From assembly GCA_963728355.1 (NCBI GenBank), contig CAVSJQ010000001.1, positions 62,001 through 126,000 of the forward strand: a DNA stretch of 64,000 nucleotides, read 5' to 3'. Shown in pieces: positions 57,397-64,000 of this stretch. Under the pieces are notes generated by a model. The model worked only from the letters and a program-made list of their open reading frames with translations, made no database searches and was not told the DNA's origin. The position numbers and the translations under genes were made by a program. Each line of letters starts with the position of its first letter. The stretch's first letter is position 1. Origin of the DNA: Sva-07 sp963728355. GTDB lineage: Bacteria > Actinomycetota > Acidimicrobiia > Acidimicrobiales > Ilumatobacteraceae.

Positions 57397-58484
57397 GCGG
57401 CCAGTTCACGGTAGACCGCGAGGGTGAGCGCCGCCGATCTCTCCCACGTGAGCTCGCCGGCGCGACGCCGCGCGGCGACGGCGAGTTCGCTGCGTCGGTC
57501 GGCTGCTTCGACGATGCCACGGGCGATGTCGTCGACGTCGAGTGGCTCGACCAGCACGGCTGCGCCTCCCGCCACCTCCTCGGTCGAGGTTCCCCTGCTC
57601 GTCACCACTGCCGCGCCCTGCGCCATCGCCTCGGCGACCGGGAGCCCGAATCCCTCGCGTTCGCTGGGGTAGGCGAACACGGACGCGGCGGCGTACAGCG
57701 GTGCCAGGTCGGCGTCGGGGACGAAGCCGAGGAACAGCGTGTCGCGGTCGTCGGCGAGGCCGACATCACCCCATCCGTCGGCTCCGGCGACGACGAGCGC
57801 GCCCGGCATGCCCGGGCGGCGCATCGCCTCGGCGAGGCGCGAGAGATTCTTGCGCGGCTCGATCGTGCCCACGAACAACACGAACTCCTGGGGAAGCAGG
57901 TAGCGGCGGCGCACCCGTTCGACATCGGCGTGGGACACGTTCACTGCGTCGACACCCAGTGGCACGAGGCGGAGCCGATCGGCCGGGATGCCCGCCGCCT
58001 CACAGTCGCGGCGCGTGGCGTCGCTCGAACAGATGACCCGCGCGGCGCGCCGGACGATCGCCTCGAGACTGCGGTTCATCGTGCGGACGCCGTGGCGGGA
58101 GAACTTCGCCGGGTCGTGAACGAACGCCAGATCGTGGACGGTCACCACCAGGGGCGCTGCGGTCCCGCAGGGCACGAGCCCGGTCGCGTGCGCCACGTCG
58201 ATCTCTCCGGTGACCGATTCGACCTTCGGCCATCCGAGGCGCGTCCACGCTTCGTACAGCAGCGGACGAGCGAGCGGCAGCATCGCCACGGGTCCTGCGG
58301 GGCGGAACTCCGCAACGGGTGCGATCGGGTGCTTTCCCGCCACCAGGTGGAGTTCGACGTCGTCGGGGCGCTCCGCCAGCTCGCGGGCGATGCGCAGCGC
58401 AGCGATCGCCGTACCGCCCGGACTCGGGTGCCAGCACTGCTCCAGGGTGTAGGCGACCCGGATCGGCCGCGCCTCGATGTCCAC
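57393..58484 (-). CDS. GT4 family glycosyltransferase
   Basis: A 363-residue GT-B enzyme, first gene of the three-gene unit. CWHPSPGGTAIAALRIAREL is the N-terminal Gly-rich loop. VTVHDLAFVHDPAKFSRHG, FVGTIEPRKNLSRLAEAM and YPSEREGFGLPVAEAMAQG form the usual GT4 signatures. GTG 58484 lies 6 bases after CATGAT, a weak version of the local -10. It is divergent from the fucose-synthase homologue, so both transcripts start within 70 bases of each other. Confidence 0.9.
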   Translation of the reverse strand: MDIEARPIRVAYTLEQCWHPSPGGTAIAALRIARELAERPDDVELHLVAGKHPIAPVAEFRPAGPVAMLPLARPLLYEAWTRLGWPKVESVTGEIDVAHATGLVPCGTAAPLVVTVHDLAFVHDPAKFSRHGVRTMNRSLEAIVRRAARVICSSDATRRDCEAAGIPADRLRLVPLGVDAVNVSHADVERVRRRYLLPQEFVLFVGTIEPRKNLSRLAEAMRRPGMPGALVVAGADGWGDVGLADDRDTLFLGFVPDADLAPLYAAASVFAYPSEREGFGLPVAEAMAQGAAVVTSRGTSTEEVAGGAAVLVEPLDVDDIARGIVEAADRRSELAVAARRRAGELTWERSAALTLAVYRELAA

Positions 58485-58490
58485 CGGGTC

Positions 58491-58496
58491 ATCATG
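58491..58496 (-). promoter_or_regulatory. -10-like hexamer for three-gene GT unit
   Basis: CATGAT on the minus strand, 6 bases from the GTG at 58484. The first base is off consensus. Confidence 0.35.
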
Positions 58497-58538
58497 GCGT
58501 CTTCAGCCGACGCCGCGGCGCCAACACACCGCGCGCCG

Positions 58539-58544
58539 TAACCT
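58539..58544 (+). promoter_or_regulatory. -10 hexamer, leaderless, fucose-synthase homologue
   Basis: TAACCT ends 7 bases before the ATG at 58552. Confidence 0.55.
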
Positions 58545-58551
58545 CTCGCGC

Positions 58552-59541
58552 ATGTCGATGCCTCCACCGAACGACGGATCGCCCAGCCCCGTGAGCGGAC
58601 GGCGGGTGGTCGTCACGGGAGGAGCCGGGTTCCTCGGTCGACGGGTCGTGACACGTCTCACCGATCGAGGTGCCGACGTGCGGGCGCCGCGTTCGAGCGA
58701 GTTCGATCTGACCGTGCCGGGGGCCGCCGAGGCGATGCTCGCCGCCCACGAACCCTCGCTCGTCATCCACCTGGCCGCCGACGTCGGCGGGATCGGCTAC
58801 AACCTGGATCACCCGGCCCGGCTCTATCTGTCGAACCTGTTGATGGGCACGAACGTGATCGAAGCCACCCGGCGGGCCGAGGCGGTCGACAAGACCGTGC
58901 TGGTGGGCACGGTGTGCTCGTATCCGAAGTTCACGCCGGTCCCCTTCGCCGAGCGTGATCTCTGGAACGGCTACCCGGAGGAGACGAACGCCCCGTACGG
59001 CATCGCCAAGAAGGCGCACCTCGTCCACGCCCAGGTGAACGAGCACGAGTACGGCCAACGCTTCGCGTACCTCATCCCGACGAACCTGTACGGCCCCGGC
59101 GACAAGTTCCATCCGTCGGTGTCGCACGTCATTCCTGCGCTGATCAAGAAGTGCGTCGAGGCCCGCGATTCCGGCACCGACCACGTCGAGGTCTGGGGCA
59201 CCGGATCGGCCAGCCGCGAATACCTCTACGTCGACGACGCCGCCGAGGCGATCGTGCGCGCCGCCGAGGTCGACACGACCGCCGAGCCGGTGAACCTCGG
59301 CGCCGACCGTGAGGTGACGATCAAGGAGACCGTCGAGACGATCGCCCGACTGGTCGGGTTCGCGGGCGAACTGCGATGGGACCCGTCGAAGCCCGACGGC
59401 CAACCCCGACGTGCCGTCGACGGAGCACACGCCCGCGAACTCCTCGGCTGGTCACCGACGATGGAGTTCGAGGACGGGCTGCGCGCCACGATCGACTGGT
59501 ATCTCGCCAATCGCAGCGAGGCCGAGCGCGACCCCCACTGA
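58552..59541 (+). CDS. fcl: GDP-L-fucose synthase family protein
   Basis: A 329-residue extended SDR. TGGAGFLG binds NADP. AADVGGIGYN (76-85) is the family-specific block of GDP-4-keto-6-deoxymannose epimerase/reductases. VGTVCSYPKF holds the catalytic Ser (about 123), and YGIAK (149-153) holds Tyr and Lys. NLYGPGDKFHP is also diagnostic. It would convert the Gmd product to GDP-L-fucose; a related sugar such as GDP-colitose is less likely. ATG 58552 rather than the upstream frame is supported by TAACCT 7 bases before it. Confidence 0.9.
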   Translation: MSMPPPNDGSPSPVSGRRVVVTGGAGFLGRRVVTRLTDRGADVRAPRSSEFDLTVPGAAEAMLAAHEPSLVIHLAADVGGIGYNLDHPARLYLSNLLMGTNVIEATRRAEAVDKTVLVGTVCSYPKFTPVPFAERDLWNGYPEETNAPYGIAKKAHLVHAQVNEHEYGQRFAYLIPTNLYGPGDKFHPSVSHVIPALIKKCVEARDSGTDHVEVWGTGSASREYLYVDDAAEAIVRAAEVDTTAEPVNLGADREVTIKETVETIARLVGFAGELRWDPSKPDGQPRRAVDGAHARELLGWSPTMEFEDGLRATIDWYLANRSEAERDPH

Positions 59542-59544
59542 CCC

Positions 59545-59579
59545 AACTGTCACACCGTGCCGGGCCAAACGTGACAGTT
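59545..59579. terminator. bidirectional terminator hairpin
   Basis: AACTGTCAC (59545-59553) pairs perfectly with GTGACAGTT (59571-59579), 17-base loop, between the convergent fcl and mug genes. A second dyad, CGTGCCG with CGGCACG just inside mug, offers an alternative fold. Confidence 0.7.
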
Positions 59580-60145
59580 CACGGCACGATCCCGGCCGCT
59601 TCGGCCGCCCGACGGTAGGCATCGGCGAGGCTGGCGGTCGTCTCGTGGGCATTCAGGCCGCTGGGATTCGGCACGACGAAGAGGCGTGAGGCCTCGAAGG
59701 GCTCCGGCTGCTCGCCCATCGTCGCTTTCGGCAGCGAGAACGCCGTGCGATACGCCGTGATCCCGGCGATTGCCACCACGGCCGGCTGGTGCGTTCGCAC
59801 GAACGCCCGGAGTTGCTCGCCGCCGGCACGAAGCTCGTCCGCGTGCAGGTCCGACGCCTTCGCCGTCGCTCGGTGGACCACGTTGGTGATGCCGATCCCC
59901 CGTTCGATCAGGTACCGGCGATCGTCGTCGCTCATGCCGACTCCCCGGTCGATCTCCCGCTCGATGACGCCGGCCTCCAGGAGTGCCGGGTAGAAGCGGT
60001 TGCCGGGGTGGGCGAAATGGGTGCGGGTCGCAGCCGTCCACAGACCCGGATTGATCCCGACGAACAACAGCTCGACGTCCTGCCCGATCAGGTCGGGGGC
60101 TGTCGCACCGACGAACGACTCGAGTTCGGCTCTCGAGAATCCCAT
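59579..60145 (-). CDS. mug: G/U mismatch-specific DNA glycosylase (Mug/TDG)
   Basis: A 188-residue uracil-DNA glycosylase superfamily protein. It removes uracil or ethenocytosine opposite guanine. GINPGLWTAATRTHFAHPGNRF is the family active-site block with the catalytic Asn, and VPNPSGLNAH is the second conserved loop that inserts into DNA. Length matches Mug. ATG 60145 lies 7 bases after TACGAT. It is on the same strand as rmlD, 32 bases downstream. Confidence 0.93.
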   Translation of the reverse strand: MGFSRAELESFVGATAPDLIGQDVELLFVGINPGLWTAATRTHFAHPGNRFYPALLEAGVIEREIDRGVGMSDDDRRYLIERGIGITNVVHRATAKASDLHADELRAGGEQLRAFVRTHQPAVVAIAGITAYRTAFSLPKATMGEQPEPFEASRLFVVPNPSGLNAHETTASLADAYRRAAEAAGIVP

Positions 60146-60152
60146 CGGGAGG

Positions 60153-60158
60153 ATCGTA
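60153..60158 (-). promoter_or_regulatory. -10 hexamer for mug
   Basis: TACGAT on the minus strand, 7 bases from the ATG at 60145. Confidence 0.5.
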
Positions 60159-60177
60159 GGGGCAGGCGTTGCGACGT

Positions 60178-61032
60178 CTAGGGGTTGCGCTGGAGTTTGG
60201 TGACCAGTTCGGTCAAGGGCTCGCGGAAGTGACGCAGCGGCTCGTAGCCGGCGGTGCGCCAGGCAACGTCGTCGAGGACGCTGTTCGCCGGGCGCGGCGC
60301 TGGGCGCGGCGGCTGGAGTTCGGCCGTGGAAATCGGTCGCACCCGATCGGGATCGTCGCCGGCGGCCGCGAGGATCTCGCGGACGAACTCGTACCAGCTG
60401 ACCGCCCCGCCGTTGGTCAGATGGAAGATGCCCGAGCGGCGATCGGCCGCCAACCTCCGCAACGCCGGCGCGAGGTCCGCGGTGAACGTGGGCTTGCCGC
60501 GCTGATCGTCGACGAACGCGAGCGCCTGGTCGGGGTCGGCCGCGAGGCGCAGTACGAGCTTGACCATGTTGTTGCCGTGCTCGCCGCACACCCACGAGGT
60601 TCGGGCGATCGCCGCAACCGGCCCGGCCGCGATCTCGCCGGCGCGCTTCGACTGTCCGTAGACCGACTGCGGGTTGGTGGCGTCGTCCTCTCGGTAGGGG
60701 CGGTCGAGCGTGCCGTCGAAGACGTAGTCGGTGCTGACGTGCACGAGGTGCGCTCCGGCGAGTTCGCATGCCGCCGAGAGGAACCCGACGGCATCTGCGT
60801 TGACGGCGAACGCCGTCGACTGATCGCTCTCGCAGGCGTCGACTGCGGTGTACGCGGCGGCGTTGACGACCGCATCGGGTCGGACCGACGCCAACACCTC
60901 GTGCACCGCCTCCGAATCGGTGATGTCGAGCGACGACCGGTCGAGGGCGACGACGTCGTCGCCGAGCGACGTGCAGTGCTCCACGAGATCGACGCCGAGC
61001 TGACCGCCGGCACCGGTGACTACGACCTTCAT
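60178..61032 (-). CDS. rmlD: dTDP-4-dehydrorhamnose reductase
   Basis: A 284-residue extended SDR, last step of dTDP-L-rhamnose synthesis. TGAGGQLGVDL binds the cofactor. STDYVFDG is the RmlD hallmark, YGQSKRAGE holds the catalytic Tyr and Lys, and RTSWVCGEHGNNMVK follows as expected. rmlA, rmlB and rmlC are not in the window. In mycobacteria L-rhamnose links arabinogalactan to peptidoglycan. TACACT lies 10 bases before the ATG at 61032. The LCP gene lies upstream on the same strand. Confidence 0.94.
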   Translation of the reverse strand: MKVVVTGAGGQLGVDLVEHCTSLGDDVVALDRSSLDITDSEAVHEVLASVRPDAVVNAAAYTAVDACESDQSTAFAVNADAVGFLSAACELAGAHLVHVSTDYVFDGTLDRPYREDDATNPQSVYGQSKRAGEIAAGPVAAIARTSWVCGEHGNNMVKLVLRLAADPDQALAFVDDQRGKPTFTADLAPALRRLAADRRSGIFHLTNGGAVSWYEFVREILAAAGDDPDRVRPISTAELQPPRPAPRPANSVLDDVAWRTAGYEPLRHFREPLTELVTKLQRNP

Positions 61033-61042
61033 GACCGCCCGG

Positions 61043-61048
61043 AGTGTA
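61043..61048 (-). promoter_or_regulatory. -10 hexamer for rmlD
   Basis: TACACT on the minus strand, 10 bases from the ATG at 61032. Confidence 0.4.
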
Positions 61049-61078
61049 GGCGGCCGAGCGCCACAGGACGTCGACCGG

Positions 61079-62080
61079 CTACGACTCGATCGGCGGCGGC
61101 GGCCCGAGGCCGCGGAAGTAGTCGAGGATCGGTTCGGCGGCCGGCTCGAGCACGAGGACGGCGTTGCCCTCCTTGGTGACACCCGACACGGGGAGTTGGT
61201 ACTTGTTCAATCCCGTGCTGAACGCCTTGCGCAGCGTGCCGGCTGCTCCCACCGGATCGAGGCCCGGATCCATTCGCACGGCGGAGGTGCCGGCGGTGAT
61301 CAGCTCCGACGCCAGGAACGGGTCCGACTGGAGCTTGGCGATCGTGGCATCCGCGGTCTGCTGCAGGAAGTTCTGCTGGCGTTCGATGCGGCCGAGGTCG
61401 GATCGAGGATCGGTCCGCCACTCGCCGTCGCGGAACTCCTCGTAGTACCGACTGCGGGCGTACTGCAGCGACTGCAGACCGTCGAGCACATGACAGCCGG
61501 GCTGCTGGTCGAGTCCGGTGTTCTTGTCGCGCGTCGGGTAGAGGAAACAGACCGTGGTGCCCCCGACGGCGTCGACGAGATCCTTGAAGCCGTTGAAGTC
61601 GATGTCGACGACGTGGTGGACCGGGATGCCGAGCTCCTGGGTGATCGTGGCCGCCAGCACGTCGGTGCCATCGCTGTAGGCCGCATTGATCCGGCTCGGG
61701 CTGCTGCGTCCCACGATGTTCACCCACAGGTCTCGCGGCAGGCTGACGATGGAGGCACCGTTGCCGTCCTGCTCCTGGCGAAGGATCATGATGGTGTCCG
61801 AGCGCCGCCCGGACACTTCGTTGGTGTCGCCGATACTGCCGAAGTCGGGATCGTTCGGATCGGCGTTCTCGCGGGTGTCCGAGCCGATCAGCAGATAGTT
61901 GCGAGCAGGCCCGTCCTGTGGGGTCAGCGCCAGCTCCAACCCTTCGATGCGCTGGATGTCGCCGGTGCGGGCATTGGCCGCTCGGATCACGCCGAAGGCG
62001 CCGACCGCACCCACGATCATCGCCAGCACCACCGCCACGGGCGCAGAGCTGCGCCGACGCGGGCGTGAGGTTGGAGCCAT
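61079..62080 (-). CDS. LytR-CpsA-Psr (LCP) family glycopolymer transferase
   Basis: A 333-residue membrane-anchored enzyme. A basic N-terminus and one membrane segment (about 14-34) place the LCP domain outside. NYLLIGSDTRE, GRRSDTIMILR and SLPRDLW are the core motifs, with the Arg and Asp residues that bind the lipid pyrophosphate and metal. QYARSRYYEEFRDGEWRTDPRSDLGRIERQ-type helix is split across the conserved RxR region. It would attach the glycan to peptidoglycan. It lacks the C-terminal LytR_C domain of mycobacterial CpsA. ATG 62080 lies 7 bases after TAGCGT. Confidence 0.92.
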   Translation of the reverse strand: MAPTSRPRRRSSAPVAVVLAMIVGAVGAFGVIRAANARTGDIQRIEGLELALTPQDGPARNYLLIGSDTRENADPNDPDFGSIGDTNEVSGRRSDTIMILRQEQDGNGASIVSLPRDLWVNIVGRSSPSRINAAYSDGTDVLAATITQELGIPVHHVVDIDFNGFKDLVDAVGGTTVCFLYPTRDKNTGLDQQPGCHVLDGLQSLQYARSRYYEEFRDGEWRTDPRSDLGRIERQQNFLQQTADATIAKLQSDPFLASELITAGTSAVRMDPGLDPVGAAGTLRKAFSTGLNKYQLPVSGVTKEGNAVLVLEPAAEPILDYFRGLGPPPPIES

Positions 62081-62087
62081 CCGCGAA

Positions 62088-62093
62088 ACGCTA
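62088..62093 (-). promoter_or_regulatory. -10 hexamer, leaderless, LCP gene
   Basis: TAGCGT on the minus strand, 7 bases from the ATG at 62080. Confidence 0.55.
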
Positions 62094-62103
62094 CTGGTGC
62101 GCT

Positions 62104-62129
62104 CGCCGGCTGCTACGGCAGCCCCGGCG
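62104..62129 (-). terminator. hairpin after birA
   Basis: CGCCGGCTGC (62104-62113) pairs with GCAG and CCGGCG (62118-62129) around a TACG loop with a 2-base bulge. It lies 12 bases after the birA stop and just upstream of the LCP promoter. Confidence 0.55.
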
Positions 62130-62140
62130 CAACGGTCGTC

Positions 62141-62899
62141 TCACACCCGATTCTCACCGTCGAGCGCTCGTACGTGCACGACGTCACCGACGTCCAGGTG
62201 GTGGCGTCGACCGTCGGCGTCGGCAAGGACCAGACGTCCAGTCTCGTCGACGGCCACGGCGCGTCCGTACAGGGGCGTCACATCGGGCATCTCGACGCGC
62301 ACCCAGCGGCCAATGGTCGCCAAGGATTCGACGTAGCGGGATGCGATGTCGGCGGGAAGCGCTTCGATCTCCTCCAGCAGCGCCCGGAGCAGTCGGGCCG
62401 GATCGACGAGCTGGTCGTCCGTCTGGGCGGCATTCGCATCGGCGGCGAGCGGACCGAGGGCGGCGGCACCGTCGGGAGCCCAGCCGACGTTGAGCCCGAG
62501 ACCGACGACGACCGCATCGTGGTCGGGCACACGCTGGGCCAGGATCCCGGCGAGTTTGCGATCGCCGACGAGCACGTCGTTCGGCCATTTGAGCCCGACG
62601 TCGGATGCCAGGTCGGCACCGAGGAAGCGTCGTGCCGCCGCCACCGCTGCGAGTCCGATGCGGTGCGTCGCCTCGGCCGGCAGGGCAGGCACGGGAGCGA
62701 CGACGATCGACACCAGGAGGTTCGCGCCGGGCGGTGCGTCCCAGCGCCGATCGAGGCGCCCACGGCCCGCGGTCTGGTGGTCGGCGGCGAGCACGGTGCG
62801 GTCCCCTGCGGTGCCCGCCGCCACCGCGGCGATCAGGTCGGCATTGGTGCTCCCGGTCTCGGCGACGCGCCGTACGTCCCAACCAGCCGGCCACGTCAT
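62141..62899 (-). CDS. birA: biotin--[acetyl-CoA-carboxylase] ligase
   Basis: A 252-residue class I biotin protein ligase without the DNA-binding domain, so it modifies but does not repress. STNADLIAA, the biotinyl-AMP loop AGRGRLDRRWDAPPGANLL, and KWPNDVLVGDRKLAGIL are the family motifs. The small C-terminal SH3-like domain starts near residue 205. It attaches biotin to the carrier protein of the acyl-CoA carboxylase encoded divergently. ATG 62899 (MTWPAGW) fits the family; no clear -10 hexamer is seen at the usual distance. Confidence 0.93.
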   Translation of the reverse strand: MTWPAGWDVRRVAETGSTNADLIAAVAAGTAGDRTVLAADHQTAGRGRLDRRWDAPPGANLLVSIVVAPVPALPAEATHRIGLAAVAAARRFLGADLASDVGLKWPNDVLVGDRKLAGILAQRVPDHDAVVVGLGLNVGWAPDGAAALGPLAADANAAQTDDQLVDPARLLRALLEEIEALPADIASRYVESLATIGRWVRVEMPDVTPLYGRAVAVDETGRLVLADADGRRHHLDVGDVVHVRALDGENRV

Positions 62900-62935
62900 C
62901 GTGGCCCAGATGTCTCCGTGGGAGCTCACGGCCCC

Positions 62936-62941
62936 TACATT
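62936..62941 (+). promoter_or_regulatory. -10 hexamer, leaderless, biotin carboxylase gene
   Basis: TACATT ends 7 bases before the GTG at 62949. Confidence 0.55.
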
Positions 62942-62948
62942 GGCATCC

Positions 62949-64000
62949 GTGCTCAAGAAGATCCTGATCGCCAACCGTGGCGAAATCGCCGTACGAGTCA
63001 TCCGCGCCGCCCGCGAGATGGGCATTCCCACCGTGGCGGTCTATTCCGAACTCGACCGCGATGCCCTGCACGTGCGTCTGGCCGACGAGGCCTTTGCTCT
63101 GGGTGGGCAGACGGCCGCCGAGAGCTACATCAACAGCGACGTCATGCTCGACGTGATCCAGCGCAGTGGCGCCGATGCGGTCCACCCCGGGTACGGGTTC
63201 TTCTCGGAGAACGCCGACTTCGCACGTGCGATCGCGGCGTTGGGCGTCGAGTTCATCGGCCCACCGCCGAGTGCGATGGACGAGATGTCCGACAAGGTGT
63301 CGAGCCGCCTCGCCGCCATCCGCGGTGGCGCGCCCGTCGTGCCCGGCACGACCGAATTCGCACAGGGTCCCGACGAGATCAAGGCGTTCGGCAACGAGCA
63401 CGGCTGGCCGGTCTGCATCAAGGCGGCCTTCGGAGGCGGCGGCCGAGGCATGAAGGTCGTCCAGACCGAGGCCGAGGTCGACGACGCCATGGCGAGCGCC
63501 CAGCGCGAGGCGAAAGCGTTCTTCGGACGCGACGAGGTGTACGTCGAGCGGTACCTCACCTGGCCGCGCCACGTCGAGATCCAGCTGGTCGGCGACAAGC
63601 ACGGCAACTGCGTCTGGATTTCGTCGCGTGACTGCTCGGCACAGCGCCGACACCAGAAGCTCGTCGAGGAAGCGCCGGCACCCGATCTGCCCGACGGCGT
63701 GGAGCGGGCGATGGGCGAAGCCGCCGTGAAGGCGGCCAAGGCGGTCGGTTACTACGGCGCCGGCACCGTCGAGTTCATCTTCCAGGACGGCGACTTCTTC
63801 TTCCTCGAGATGAACACGCGCCTCCAGGTCGAGCATCCCGTCAGCGAGATGATCACCGACATCGATCTCGTCGAATGGCAGATCCGCGTCGCCGCCGGCG
63901 AGGAACTGCCGATGACGCAGGCCGAGGTCGACGCCTCGCGCCGTGGTCACTCGATCGAGATCCGCATCAACGCCGAGGACGTCGCGGGCGGCAAGTTCCT
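62949..64000 (+). CDS. acetyl/propionyl-CoA carboxylase, biotin carboxylase subunit (partial, runs off the window)
   Basis: The first 350 residues of a biotin carboxylase chain, cut by the window end. It begins LKKILIANRGEIAVRVIRAA. GYGFFSENADFA, the ATP-grasp glycine loop KAAFGGGGRGMKVV, and FFFLEMNTRLQVEHPVSEMITDIDLVEWQI are all intact. The enzyme carboxylates biotin with bicarbonate and ATP for malonyl-CoA or methylmalonyl-CoA synthesis. In actinobacteria it usually continues into a biotin-carrier domain (AccA3-type), which cannot be seen here. GTG 62949 follows TACATT by 7 bases. It is divergent from birA. Confidence 0.95.
   Translation, partial: MLKKILIANRGEIAVRVIRAAREMGIPTVAVYSELDRDALHVRLADEAFALGGQTAAESYINSDVMLDVIQRSGADAVHPGYGFFSENADFARAIAALGVEFIGPPPSAMDEMSDKVSSRLAAIRGGAPVVPGTTEFAQGPDEIKAFGNEHGWPVCIKAAFGGGGRGMKVVQTEAEVDDAMASAQREAKAFFGRDEVYVERYLTWPRHVEIQLVGDKHGNCVWISSRDCSAQRRHQKLVEEAPAPDLPDGVERAMGEAAVKAAKAVGYYGAGTVEFIFQDGDFFFLEMNTRLQVEHPVSEMITDIDLVEWQIRVAAGEELPMTQAEVDASRRGHSIEIRINAEDVAGGKF

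Overview
This is a high-G+C actinobacterial chromosome segment. The gene content points to the Acidimicrobiia, probably near Ilumatobacter: coenzyme F420 genes (cofE, cofD), menB, actinobacterial families such as DUF3499 and DUF5719, a truncated haemoglobin, and an ftsEX-prfB-secA block. The genus is an inference from gene content only. I see no rRNA, tRNA, transposase, integrase, phage gene or CRISPR array. Coding density is very high and no gene-free stretch exceeds about 190 bases.

Layout. 1-13.2 kb: mostly metabolic and housekeeping genes: alpha/beta hydrolases, an acyl-CoA dehydrogenase, a beta-lactamase-fold lipoprotein, an AcuC-like deacetylase back to back with a large GNAT-pseudosynthetase protein, an M20 peptidase, cofE, menB, an SpoU-type rRNA methylase and purU. 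13.3-19.1 kb: an ABC-2 exporter, a truncated haemoglobin, a PRC-barrel protein, a crotonase, then ftsX and ftsE. 19.1-24.6 kb: prfB, secA, comF and a YczE-like membrane protein. 24.6-30.8 kb: an oligopeptide ABC operon (D-F-A-B-C on the minus strand). 30.9-35.7 kb: ahcY with a structured leader, a secreted repeat protein, a Trm112-like protein and phosphomannomutase. 35.7-47.1 kb: a 963-residue membrane protein, a CPBP protease, DUF3499, ftsH, a thioredoxin-like protein, DUF5719 and a GT2-membrane fusion. 47-62 kb: a surface-glycan region with a Wzx-like flippase, gmd, four GT4 glycosyltransferases, cofD, an atypical epimerase, a sugar-1-phosphate nucleotidyltransferase, a GDP-fucose synthase homologue, rmlD and an LCP ligase. 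62.1 kb to the end: birA divergent from a biotin carboxylase that runs off the window.

How the genes fit together. Phosphomannomutase, the nucleotidyltransferase, Gmd and the fucose synthase homologue could make GDP-L-fucose, and RmlD would finish dTDP-L-rhamnose. The glycosyltransferases, flippase and LCP protein could assemble, export and attach a glycan to the wall. The order ahcY...manB...DUF3499...cofD...nucleotidyltransferase...rmlD...LCP...birA...biotin carboxylase resembles, from memory, one long mycobacterial region.

The clearest non-gene signal is promoter architecture. About thirty first-in-transcript genes have a TANNNT-like hexamer ending 6-10 bases before the start codon, so their mRNAs are probably leaderless. 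A minority (ahcY, the opp genes, the PRC-barrel protein, the Trm112-like protein) have Shine-Dalgarno sequences and longer leaders instead. Other signals worth attention are twin palindromes at 23.8 kb, a tandem 82-bp duplication at 48.8 kb, a possible pseudoknot upstream of ahcY, and an epimerase without its catalytic Tyr/Lys.
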